Origin: Bradyrhizobium septentrionale
Lineage (GTDB): Bacteria; Pseudomonadota; Alphaproteobacteria; Rhizobiales; Xanthobacteraceae
Reading direction: 5' to 3'
DNA length: 64,000 nucleotides
Assembly: GCF_011516645.4 (NCBI RefSeq)
Contig: NZ_CP088285.1
Location: 6,528,501 to 6,592,500, forward strand
Shown here: one piece after another, positions 45,105 through 52,934 of the stretch
How positions within the stretch are numbered: the first letter of the stretch is position 1
How the letters are laid out: each line of letters begins with the position of its first letter
Notes under the pieces: model-generated
Seen by the model: the letters and a program-made list of their open reading frames with translations, nothing else
Database searches by the model: none
Told to the model about the DNA's origin: nothing
Position numbers and translations under genes: made by a program

Positions 45105-46817
45105 CTACCGAGCGGAACTCGGGAAGGCCGACAGCAGCCAGTGGGGCTTTGTCGACGCATAGGAGCTCGCGTTCGCCGTGACCGACGGATCCGCGTAAAT
45201 GACGTTCGGGCCGTCGCTCGCGCTCTTCTGCTGCTGCATCCATTCCGAAGACCCGGGCACGGCCGCGGTCGTCGTCGAGCCGGTCCAGCGGTCGGCAAAA
45301 CCGACATCCTTACCGACCTCCTTGGGCTGGGCCGCCGCATAGGTCTTGCCGGGACGGGCTACGGGGGCCGGGACGCCGACATGCAGCGGTTCGGAGCCCG
45401 TTTGCGGCACGTTCACGCGAAGGGTGGGGAACGAGTAGCGGGGCAGGCCAATCGATAGCATGTCCGTGGGGGCCGCATCGACTGGTGGCGGAGCCTTCAG
45501 ATACTCGATCAAGGTCCCCATCGCGGCCAGCAGCTGGTAGTCGGCGAAAACGACGATGCTGCGGGCGGAGGTGAGCGAGACCGATGCGTTGAAGAACTGG
45601 TTCTGCGCGTTCAGCAGGTCGATCAGCGAGCGCTGGCCGAGCTCGTATTCCTTCTGGAAGGCCGCGATGGTCTTGCGGTCCGCTTCCAGCTGGCGTGTTA
45701 GGGCCGCGATGCGCGTGGCCGTAATAGTACGGGCATTCCACGCCTTGTCGATCGATTCATATGCATCGCGTTGCAAGCGGGCGTGGCGCATGGTGGCTTC
45801 GGTAAAGCGCTCGGCCTTCTCCGACCTGTTCCAGGCATCCTGGCCGCCGCGGAAGATGTCCCAGGACATCACCACCTTGCCGCTGTAGTCCTCATGCGTA
45901 ACGGCGGGAGTTCCGGGGGCCGCCACGTAGGGGTATGAGTTGTCGTAATGGGTTGCCCGTCCCTCGAGATAGAACTTCGGGCCGAACGTTCCGTCCGTGG
46001 CCTTGAACGCATGCTTGGCGGCGTCGGCGTCGGACTGTGCCGCCGCAATCGTCGAATTGAACCGCAGGGTGGTCGCGAGCGCCTCGTCGCGGCTGTTCGG
46101 CAATCCCGCAAGAGGGGCGGGGAAGCGAACATTGATCGGCTCGAGGCCGACCGTCTTGCGGTACTTCGCCTTGGCGTCTTCTAGGCTGCGCTGGAATTCG
46201 GCGAGTGCCGCACGGGCGGCTTCGACGCGCTCCCGCGCTTGCTCCAGGTCGCCTTCGCCGGCGCGGCCACCCGAGAAGCGGGAGTTCACGTTTGCAAAGA
46301 TCTTCTCGTGATTGGCGACGTTTTGCTGGGCAAGGCTCACCAAGCGGATGTAGCGCACGACGTCCATGTAACCTTCGGCGGCGTCGAGCGCCAGCAGCTC
46401 GGTTCGTTCCTTGACGCGGGAGGCGGCGGCATTCACGCGAGCGGTCTGACGCCAGACGTCATAGATCGACGAAAAGCCATCCCACAGCAGCTGGCGCACC
46501 ACCACCGATTCCTGGCTGCCATTGCGCCACGGTCCTGCACCCACAACCGGTGCCGACTGAATGTTCGGGCTGATGAAGTTCGGCGATTGGTCGAACTTTT
46601 CCGGACCGTAGCTGGCGTCAACGCGCACCTGCGGCAGCAGCGTGCTCTGGGTTTGCCTCAGCTCGCTTTCCGTCGCCCGCCGGTTCGCCGAAGCCTCGCC
46701 AACACCCGGGTTGGTCTGCATGGCCTGGCGCAAAGCATCGTTAACGGAAAAAACCTCGGCACATGCTGGCGTTGCCGCCAGGCAAAGGCACGCAATGACC
46801 GTGTATGCCGATCTCAT
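45105..46817 (-). CDS. TolC-family outer-membrane channel of the type I system
   Basis: 570 residues; ATG 46817 is chosen over a GTG six codons earlier because GGGAGA precedes it and a signal peptide follows (YTVIACLCLAATPACAE). Two TolC repeats are visible: FSVNDALRQAMQTNPGVGEASANRRATESELRQTQSTLLPQVRVDASYGP and the second half with STIAAAQSDADAAKHAFKATDGTFGPKFYLEG. Long helical stretches follow each. The C-terminal ~100 residues are a low-complexity extension beyond the barrel (TDRWTGSTTTA-like). It completes the adaptor/exporter/channel set for the adhesin. Confidence 0.93.
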   Translation of the reverse strand: MRSAYTVIACLCLAATPACAEVFSVNDALRQAMQTNPGVGEASANRRATESELRQTQSTLLPQVRVDASYGPEKFDQSPNFISPNIQSAPVVGAGPWRNGSQESVVVRQLLWDGFSSIYDVWRQTARVNAAASRVKERTELLALDAAEGYMDVVRYIRLVSLAQQNVANHEKIFANVNSRFSGGRAGEGDLEQARERVEAARAALAEFQRSLEDAKAKYRKTVGLEPINVRFPAPLAGLPNSRDEALATTLRFNSTIAAAQSDADAAKHAFKATDGTFGPKFYLEGRATHYDNSYPYVAAPGTPAVTHEDYSGKVVMSWDIFRGGQDAWNRSEKAERFTEATMRHARLQRDAYESIDKAWNARTITATRIAALTRQLEADRKTIAAFQKEYELGQRSLIDLLNAQNQFFNASVSLTSARSIVVFADYQLLAAMGTLIEYLKAPPPVDAAPTDMLSIGLPRYSFPTLRVNVPQTGSEPLHVGVPAPVARPGKTYAAAQPKEVGKDVGFADRWTGSTTTAAVPGSSEWMQQQKSASDGPNVIYADPSVTANASSYASTKPHWLLSAFPSSAR

Positions 46818-47082
46818 TCTCCCGCCCCCACTCACAAAGATATTACGTAGAATCTGGGAAGGCTAACAAAGGACGGTTCCGCCACCTATGACATTTCAGC
46901 CACACAGCGGCTCTAAGTGGGAGAGTCATCGGGTGCCGATAAACGATCGATCTCAAGATTTCGATTAAAATTCAACATTTTGGCTGTGGTCACGGAGAAC
47001 CCCGATGGTTGCCCAGTAGCAACACCGGACATCCGGAACAGAAAGGTCAGTTAAGTTTGTCTTACCCGGCCGCCGGCCCGAG

Positions 47083-47538
47083 CTACTGCTCGTGACAGGT
47101 CGCGAGGTAGGTTGCGACCAAGGGCGGGGCCTTGGGGTCTGACGAGGGACCGCCCAGGCGGCTCGTCAGCCTGTAGAGCGACTTGCTGGCAAAATAGAAC
47201 CGGAAGATCTCGGCTGTGGATTCGTCCACGCGGGTCGCAAAGATCGACGCAGCCGTACGTTGAGCGGCGGCAAAGACATAGGTCGTGAGCTTGGCTCCCT
47301 TGCCCTCCATCGCGACCGACGTTCCCCACGTGACCGACAGGGTTTGGCCATCGATCACGACAGCAGGCCGGACCGCATCCAGATCGTCATCGATCCACTG
47401 GACGTCACTACCTTTGCCTGAGGGGCCAAGCTCGACCCGTTTGCCGTGCGGCGTGTCGCAGGTGAATTTTGAAGGCTCAGCTATCGCTGCGCTTGCCGTC
47501 GCAACGAACAACAACAGGCAGCCGACCGACCTCCACAT
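47083..47538 (-). CDS. Exported hypothetical protein
   Basis: 151 residues from ATG 47538 (GGGAAGG upstream); the longer upstream frame overlaps the NYN gene and is not credible. The signal peptide is VGCLLLFVATASAAIAE. The mature protein is one small beta-rich domain (FTCDTPHGKRVELGPSGKGSDVQWIDDDLDAVRPAVVIDGQTLSVTWG) with a terminal Cys. The family is not recognised. It lies 146 bases downstream of the NYN-domain gene on the same strand. Confidence 0.65.
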   Translation of the reverse strand: MWRSVGCLLLFVATASAAIAEPSKFTCDTPHGKRVELGPSGKGSDVQWIDDDLDAVRPAVVIDGQTLSVTWGTSVAMEGKGAKLTTYVFAAAQRTAASIFATRVDESTAEIFRFYFASKSLYRLTSRLGGPSSDPKAPPLVATYLATCHEQ

Positions 47539-47683
47539 TGGCCTTCCCTCTGATTGCTTTGGTTGGAGTGATACTGATGTCGCCGCCCGGCTTGCGCAAC
47601 TCGGGGATGTACGGACGCGCCCGGCAGAGCCTGCGCTGCGGCTTCCGGGCGATGCCGGCGGGGGCGTCTGAGGGGCCGCGACT

Positions 47684-48232
47684 TCACTCTGGCGCGATCG
47701 GATGCGGCGGACGCTCGATCGATGCCCTGAGGCTGTCGAGTTCGACGAAGACATCGGCGTGCCTGCGAAGCTCGTCGGCGATCATGGGAGGTTTCGTTCG
47801 AATGCTGGAAACGACCGTGACACGGACGCCCATCCGCCTGACAGCTTCGACGACGGCCCGCAAGTCGCCATCGCCGGAGAACAGGAATGCGTGGTCGATG
47901 CGGTGGGCGATCTCCAATGCATCGACCGCGAGATCGATGCCGATGCTGCGCTTCATTCGCCGCCGTCCATCGCCGTCGTCGTGCTGCTTGGCTGCCTTTC
48001 TCCTGACCGCATAACCGTTGTAGTCGAGCCAATCCACCAGCGGCCGAAGGCTGCTGAACTCGTCATCGTCTCGCACGACCGTGTAGAAGTATGCGCGGAC
48101 GATCTGCCCATGCTTGCCGAACTCCGCGAGCAGTCGCCGGAAATCAACTTCAAAACCGAGTTGCTTGACGGTGGTGTGAAGATTCGCGCCGTCGATAAAA
48201 AGTGCAATACGATCGGTCATCTCGAACCCCAT
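47684..48232 (-). CDS. NYN-domain (LabA/PIN-like) ribonuclease-type protein
   Basis: 182 residues from ATG 48232, or 178 from the in-frame ATG 48220. The acidic metal-binding set of the NYN fold is present: Asp in ALFIDGANLHTT, Asp in DLAVDALEIAH and the pair in FLFSGDGDLRAVVEAVRRMGVRVTVVSS. The family are PIN-like nucleases or RNA-binding proteins, including LabA of cyanobacteria. The cellular role here is unknown. A relic of this gene's 5' end lies at 49580-49660, so the locus or a relative of it has been duplicated and broken. Confidence 0.88.
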   Translation of the reverse strand: MGFEMTDRIALFIDGANLHTTVKQLGFEVDFRRLLAEFGKHGQIVRAYFYTVVRDDDEFSSLRPLVDWLDYNGYAVRRKAAKQHDDGDGRRRMKRSIGIDLAVDALEIAHRIDHAFLFSGDGDLRAVVEAVRRMGVRVTVVSSIRTKPPMIADELRRHADVFVELDSLRASIERPPHPIAPE

Positions 48233-48990
48233 GACGCCCGGATCAGCTGCTGTACGCTTTGGTTCTTGAAATACCTTGAGCGCGTGGTGACGCGCCCTGA
48301 TTGAAATGACTGATCCTAGAGCAATGACTAGGTCGGGAAAAAGCGGAAATTTTGAACACCGGGGGTATCATGCTGGTCATGCGCTCGTTGATAAGATGCG
48401 GTCGAGGCGACGCGATTGGCCGTCGCATGCAGTCGAAATGGTTGTCGTCGAGCAGGGATGCCGACGTCCGCGCTTGCGTTGGAGCGCGGGTGTACGTTCG
48501 GGCAGCGGTGAAGAATCGTCTGCCATAGCGCTTCGTTTGTGGCGCTCCGTTGGCATCGGCGGCAATAACCGCTCGCGCAATTCCGATCTTGATATCAGCA
48601 TCATCAGAATGAATGGGTGCTTACGTCTTCGGCCGAGCGCCGCCGTCGACGTGAGCCAATGGTGCAGCGCAACGGTGCTGTCGAGCTGCCGCGCCGGTGC
48701 GCACAAGGTGTCGATTGCGTCAGGCGCAAGCTTACGTCTAAAATTGATCGAGTGTACCGGCGCCATTTCGCGCCGATGCGATATTTCGAGATACTACTTT
48801 TTTGCAAGCACAAGTTTTCGCCGTTTCGAATTTCGCCGCAGGGAAGAGGGCGGTTTTTGCATCCCCCGATTGCACAGGCCGTTTGTTGTTGCTGGCGGGG
48901 GTGGGTGAGCGGCGGCGTGTCCATTGCGCCGTCCGAACAGGTCTTCTCGCCCCTCGCCGATAGCGACAGGTCGGGATCGATCCATCGCTC
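48233..48990. other. 758-base region without a supportable gene
   Basis: ORFs in several frames cross this stretch but none has a convincing start, codon use or family match. Composition drops toward AT between 48770 and 48840 ('cgagatactacttttttgca'), which fits a promoter zone for the lipoprotein gene at 48991 or the NYN gene. No tRNA, repeat or terminator is evident. Confidence 0.6.
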
Positions 48991-49557
48991 ATGATCGAGG
49001 ATCGGGATGGGGAGGCTTGGGACGGGAAGGCTTGGGACGGGAAGGCGTGGGACGGGAAGGCATGGCCGAAGCGCGCGAGATGCCTCGTCGTCCTTTCGCT
49101 CTGCGTCCTGCTGGCCTGTTGCGGGGCTGCGCGCCAGGCCATCGAGGAGGAGGCTGAACCGGCGGCGATCAACCCGACGCCGGTCAGCCTGAACGGCGCG
49201 CTCGCGGATTGCCGCAGCGCCTTCCCGGATCAGATCGCGCAGGCGGAGGCGAGGGCGTCCTGCGTGATCAAGGCGACGGAGCTCGCACGGCCGCTGCTTC
49301 CGTTTCCCGAATTGCTCGATCGGGAAAATGCCCTGCGCAAGGCGTTGGCAGGGCAGGTTCAGGCCAGGACAATGTCCCTGCTCGAGCGAAACGTGCAGAT
49401 CCAGAAGCTTCATTCGCAGCTGCTCGAGGAAGAGCGCAGCAGGCAATCGGCAGCGCCGGCCGACGCCGGCAAGCCGCCGCTGGCGGTCGCGCAGTGGCGA
49501 CAATCGAACCCGGAGAGTTGCGGGCGGCTCGGAGGGGATTCCGGGACGTGTTACTGA
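48991..49557 (+). CDS. Putative lipoprotein, intact copy of a gene fragmented elsewhere in the window
   Basis: 188 residues from ATG 48991, the only in-frame start. The N-terminus is four DG(E/K)AW repeats, then a basic n-region PKRAR, hydrophobic LVVLSLCVLLAC and a lipobox-like LLAC (Cys43). The mature part is helical and charged (DQIAQAEARASCVIKATELARP, ENALRKALAGQ, SLLERNVQIQKLHSQLLEEERSR), ending with a Cys-containing tail RQSNPESCGRLGGDSGTCY. Function unknown. Its middle and C-terminal parts recur as separate fragments at 63290-63364 and 52083-52330. The 30-residue pre-lipobox stretch is unusually long. Confidence 0.65.
   Translation: MIEDRDGEAWDGKAWDGKAWDGKAWPKRARCLVVLSLCVLLACCGAARQAIEEEAEPAAINPTPVSLNGALADCRSAFPDQIAQAEARASCVIKATELARPLLPFPELLDRENALRKALAGQVQARTMSLLERNVQIQKLHSQLLEEERSRQSAAPADAGKPPLAVAQWRQSNPESCGRLGGDSGTCY
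49006..49065 (+). repeat. Four 15-bp tandem repeats at the lipoprotein gene 5' end
   Basis: Units gatggggaggcttgg, gacgggaaggcttgg, gacgggaaggcgtgg and gacgggaaggcatgg follow without gaps. The length is a multiple of three, so gain or loss of units keeps the frame and encodes DG(E/K)AW each time. Confidence 0.9.
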
Positions 49558-49579
49558 AGCATTCGATGCAAGCCGTTTT

Positions 49580-49660
49580 CTGACCGTGCAGTGAAAGTTT
49601 GCACCGTCGATGAAGAGCGCAATACGGTCCGTCATCTCAGTCCCCATGACGCCGCATCGT
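49580..49660 (-). pseudogene. 5'-end relic of a NYN-domain gene
   Basis: On the minus strand the sequence reads MGTEMTDRIALFIDGANFHCTV before losing similarity, against MGFEMTDRIALFIDGANLHTTV in the gene starting at 48232. The similarity also covers a few bases before the start codon. Only ~25 codons remain, directly after the lipoprotein gene's 3' end, so it cannot make a NYN domain. Confidence 0.85.
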
Positions 49661-49829
49661 TCGTTTTGCGCTTGGTTTTGGACGCTTTTTGAGTGTATCG
49701 CGGGACCGGCGTGTCGCAACCAAGGTCTATCTATCGGATCGGCGTTTGAGATGGGCACACCTTCCCTAACCAGAAAGGCAATTTACAGGGTGTGCTTGAT
49801 GCAATTTTAGTACGCCATATCGGCAGCCT

Positions 49830-50339
49830 TCAGCCTTTCGTTGATTCTTTCGTCGTTGAGGTTACGACAGCGCGCTCACTATCATTGCTGGCACGCCGGT
49901 CCTCTAAGCTACTGCCTTCTCTCGAAGATTTCGTTTGGGTTCGTTCTGCCGAATTTTCGATATCACCTCTGTCGCGGGCGGACCTCTTCTCAACGATGTT
50001 TTTTCTCAATTTTGAATCCGAGCGCTGCGAGTAGCGTTCTAGCGCCGCGAGGCGTCGAAGCGCCGTATGCAGTGCATCGAGATCCTGGGATCTCGACAAA
50101 ATATCAACCTCGTTGAGGGCCTTGACGTGTTCAACCTCGATCTGGCGGAGACGCTGACACATCGCATCAACGGAGGCGTCATCGGTCGATGCATCGCCGT
50201 CGGTGCTAGCAATGGTAGCCGCGGCCAAGCCATGGCGAAGCGCGTTCATCCTCGAACGCGCCTTGCCTTCCTGACTGCGCGGGCCACGACTTTTCGCGCC
50301 GTTGCGCCTGTTCGCCGCGATCTGCCGTTGCGATGCCAT
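49830..50339 (-). CDS. Conserved hypothetical protein with basic 'RRNGAKSRGPRS' N-terminus
   Basis: 169 residues beginning MASQRQIAANRRNGAKSRGP and continuing GKARSRMNALRHGL. From memory, this opening marks a widespread rhizobial family of unknown function whose members start with NRRNAxKSTGPRTxxGK. The remainder is highly charged and probably largely helical or disordered (YSQRSDSKLRKNIVEKRSARDRGDIE). It starts 5 bases after the stop of the gene at 50345, so the two are an operon. A nucleic-acid-binding role is possible from the basic N-terminus but not shown. Confidence 0.75.
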   Translation of the reverse strand: MASQRQIAANRRNGAKSRGPRSQEGKARSRMNALRHGLAAATIASTDGDASTDDASVDAMCQRLRQIEVEHVKALNEVDILSRSQDLDALHTALRRLAALERYSQRSDSKLRKNIVEKRSARDRGDIENSAERTQTKSSREGSSLEDRRASNDSERAVVTSTTKESTKG

Positions 50340-50344
50340 TTCGC

Positions 50345-50971
50345 TTACTTCATCGATGCCTGCGACTGGCCGGAAGCCTTGACAGCGATGGCCTTCTCTG
50401 CTGCCAAGCGCAGGGCCCGCGCGTTGGCTTTGGAGGCTCTCTCCAGATCATCCAGAAACTTATCCAGACGCTTCTGTGCCGAAACGATCAGGCGCTCGAT
50501 GGTTGCCAAGGCGGGCAATGCCAGTTGGAAGGCTTCGACCTCCAGCGCGTTGGGCGGGAAGCCGGCGTTCTCAATCATTTTCATCATGGCCGGTCGGGAC
50601 GCGGAGTCATTGAACCACGCCGCAGCAAGCTTACCTGCGTCCGATTTCGCAATCGCCTCAGCCAGACTCGGTGACGCCATGCGCACCTGAATTTTACAGA
50701 GCAAGGACTCCAACGCCGCCCGCTCGTGGCTGCGCAGCACGCCGATCTTCATGTGCTGGTAGCGCAGGACGTCCCAGGTCAACACCGTGGCCTGATACAC
50801 TGCCAAATAATCGCGAGAATTCTGGGGTTTGCCATAATCCTCGAGGCTGTCAAACAGCTGGTTGAAGTCCTTCGCGTTCTCGTGGGGCAGCAATTGCGGG
50901 GTGTCGAGATGACGCTTCAGGACATCCAGCGGATAGCGCTCGTTGTCTCGGGCAGATTTATTGTCGCTCAT
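50345..50971 (-). CDS. Hypothetical helical protein, operon partner of the basic protein
   Basis: 208 residues from ATG 50971, with GAGGAGCC upstream. It is soluble, mainly alpha-helical (RYPLDVLKRHLDTPQLLPHENAKDFNQLF, SHERAALESLLCKIQVRMASPSLAEAIAKSD) and has a coiled-coil-like C-terminal third (TIERLIVSAQKRLDKFLDDLERASKANARALRLAAEK). I do not recognise the family. Tight spacing to the next gene suggests the two proteins work together. Confidence 0.72.
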   Translation of the reverse strand: MSDNKSARDNERYPLDVLKRHLDTPQLLPHENAKDFNQLFDSLEDYGKPQNSRDYLAVYQATVLTWDVLRYQHMKIGVLRSHERAALESLLCKIQVRMASPSLAEAIAKSDAGKLAAAWFNDSASRPAMMKMIENAGFPPNALEVEAFQLALPALATIERLIVSAQKRLDKFLDDLERASKANARALRLAAEKAIAVKASGQSQASMK

Positions 50972-51098
50972 GGCGGCTCCTCGAATGCACGGAATTTGTG
51001 CTGAGTATCGAGGAACAGGAGCTGAATGGATTCTGCGAGGGGCCGGTTGTGGGAACAATCGGGTGGTGTGGAAAAACTCGGGGTGGCGTGCTGTGGAT

Positions 51099-51869
51099 CT
51101 AGCTGGCGGGGAAATCGTTGGTGATGAGGCGGACGATTGTCTCGGTAGTCACCGGCGCAAGTTGTTCTTGGCGGAGGTATGCGCGCAGCGGTTTCAAAAC
51201 AAGCTCAAGAAAATCGTAGACCGGACCGCCTTCCACGTGGACCAACTTGCCCTGGCGCATAATCGGCTGCCGCCGCCGGCGAACCGATTGCCCGCTGCGG
51301 CGAAAAATCTCGCCCAATTGGTCAGCTAGAATCTGATCTGCCCGATTGTACTTCCGACCCGCTTTGCGCTTTTTCTGCAACGAAACGAGGGCAGCGCGTG
51401 CTGCCTTCGCAATGTTCAAGCCAGTCGGTTGTTCGACTTGTCCAGGGAAGGCCGCAACTTGGTCTCCCCATACGTCCCGCCAATGCGTTCCTGGGGGCTC
51501 GTCGCCGCGCTGATAGTCACACGCCATTGCCCACTCGACAGGGGCTGGAAGCTCGCGGGGGAAGAAGAGGTCGGGGTTTTTCGAAACTTTCAGAAGGGTA
51601 GCGGCGAGTACACCGACGGGCATAGTGGCGGACGCCGCCGCCGCAACCGTCAGCGCGCTGGCTATTTGACGTAATTCCTCTGCTTCGTCTGTCGTTGGAA
51701 TCGCGTCTGAATTCTCTTCCGGGGGCGGCAGATCGTGTTCGGCGTAGAATCCAAGAGCCGTCAAGATGGACACCCGATCCAGGCACAGCCCCAGATAGAT
51801 CTGATCGAATGCGGCTCCCCACGGAGATTTAGGTTCGATCAATTGCGGCTTCGAAAGGGTTGGCATCAA
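51099..51869 (-). CDS. Hypothetical protein
   Basis: 256 residues from ATG 51869. No signal peptide or membrane segment is visible. An acidic stretch (HDLPPPEENSDAIPTTDEAEELRQIASAL) is followed by a basic region (SLQKKRKAGRKYNRADQILADQL, GQSVRRRRQPIMRQGK) and a helical C-terminus ending TTETIVRLITNDFPAS. The family is unknown. It lies 128 bases upstream of the 50971 gene and may be in the same transcription unit. Confidence 0.6.
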   Translation of the reverse strand: MMPTLSKPQLIEPKSPWGAAFDQIYLGLCLDRVSILTALGFYAEHDLPPPEENSDAIPTTDEAEELRQIASALTVAAAASATMPVGVLAATLLKVSKNPDLFFPRELPAPVEWAMACDYQRGDEPPGTHWRDVWGDQVAAFPGQVEQPTGLNIAKAARAALVSLQKKRKAGRKYNRADQILADQLGEIFRRSGQSVRRRRQPIMRQGKLVHVEGGPVYDFLELVLKPLRAYLRQEQLAPVTTETIVRLITNDFPAS

Positions 51870-52082
51870 TGCGCTCCATCAGAATTGACAACCTATCGAC
51901 CGAAGTTTTTTTATCGAGTCACAATAATGAGTGCGTTTCATTCTTCCCAGCTGCCATCGCACCAAAGCCGCTCCGGCCTTTTCTTTTTGGTGGCGATCTT
52001 GGCTGAAATCGAAAGAGAACCTGCGGTCGATCTGCAATGAGTTGCGCTCCAAGAAACTCCCGTAAAACAACGGGGCCCCGCG

Positions 52083-52330
52083 GCTCGTTCTCCAAGAAGA
52101 ACGCCTTGCGTAAGGCGTTGGCAGGGCAGATTCAGGCAAGGACAATGTCCCTGCTCGAGCGCAACGTGCAGATCCAGAAGCTTCATTCGCAGCTCCTCGA
52201 CGAAGAGCGCAGCAGGCTATCGGCCGCGCCGGCCGACGCCGGCAAGCCGCCGCTGGCGGTCGCGCAGTGGCGACAATCGAACCCGGAGAGTTGCGGGAGG
52301 CTGGGAGGGGATTCCGGGACCTGCTTCTGA
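52083..52330 (+). pseudogene. C-terminal fragment of the lipoprotein gene (copy of 49312-49557)
   Basis: The reading NALRKALAGQIQARTMSLLE...ESCGRLGGDSGTCF matches the last ~78 residues of the protein at 48991 with only a few changes (V to I, E to D, Q to L, Y to F). There is no signal peptide, and the frame's Met at 52037 is fused to unrelated residues. It cannot make a lipoprotein. It lies immediately upstream of a glycosyltransferase relic on the opposite strand. Confidence 0.88.
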
Positions 52331-52350
52331 GACCGCGCGATGTTTGGCGG

Positions 52351-52594
52351 TTAGGCATACTCGAGAGCCGCATTGTGGGCCTGCTCGAAATTGTGGAACG
52401 GGAAACTATGTAACTCGCCCGGCAAATTACGCTTGGCAAAAAAGGACTTGATGAAATCCTTGGTACCGTCGTCGAGCCAGTGTCGCCAATCACCAGCAAT
52501 CGACGTGACCTGCCACGGCGCTCAGACAGCGCTCGAGGTTCGCCATCTCGTTCTCGACGATCGTGTTGAGACAGAGTGTCTTGGGTTTCGTCAT
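52351..52594 (-). pseudogene. Family-2 glycosyltransferase remnant with two frameshifts
   Basis: From ATG 52594 the minus strand reads MTKPKTLCLNTIVENEMA, then NLERCLSAVAGHVDCW, then needs +1 to give VIGDTGST, then another shift to give FIKSFFAKRNLPGEL and HSFPFHNFEQAHNAALEYA before TAA at 52351-52353. This is the first ~80 residues of a GT2 enzyme (SLCMIVKNE...VDTGSTDGT pattern), with two one-base losses and the catalytic DxD part missing. It is a dead fragment. Confidence 0.85.
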
Positions 52595-52934
52595 CGGCGG
52601 TGATCAGTCAGTGATATAAAGCATTCGCCGGGCCGCGCTGGTTTCCAGGCTGATGGAAACAACAAGATGCCACAAGCTGCATTTGCCTTCTTGATGATGG
52701 CTTATTCCTCTGCGGGAGCATTCAGGTAATAGGGCTCAAACCGACATCGAGATCCGTTTGCTGCATGTTGGAAAAGTGCGCTGGAGTCATGTCTGCAGGC
52801 GTCGAATGTCTGGCTTTACGACGCACCAGTTCCCCAGACAAATTTGAGATACGATGATGGCTGCATTGTGCAGCCTTTGGAAACAAGCGTCGTGGCGCCA
52901 CCATCTTCGGCATTGCTCGGTGAGCCAATCAAAA
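52595..52934. other. 340-base stretch without a gene
   Basis: Stop codons interrupt every frame. A short minus-strand reading RFEPYYLNAPAEE near 52700-52745 looks protein-like but is too short to assign. It may be further debris linked to the glycosyltransferase relic. It precedes the 3' end of the HlyD-type gene. Confidence 0.5.

Noticed and set aside
47684..48232. NYN protein as part of a defence or toxin-antitoxin pair
   Set aside because: No partner gene of antitoxin size or type is adjacent; the downstream neighbour is an exported protein.
48604..49758. 384-residue minus-strand frame beginning with NYN-like residues
   Set aside because: Only the first ~25 codons after its internal Met resemble the NYN gene; the rest is the antisense of the lipoprotein gene.
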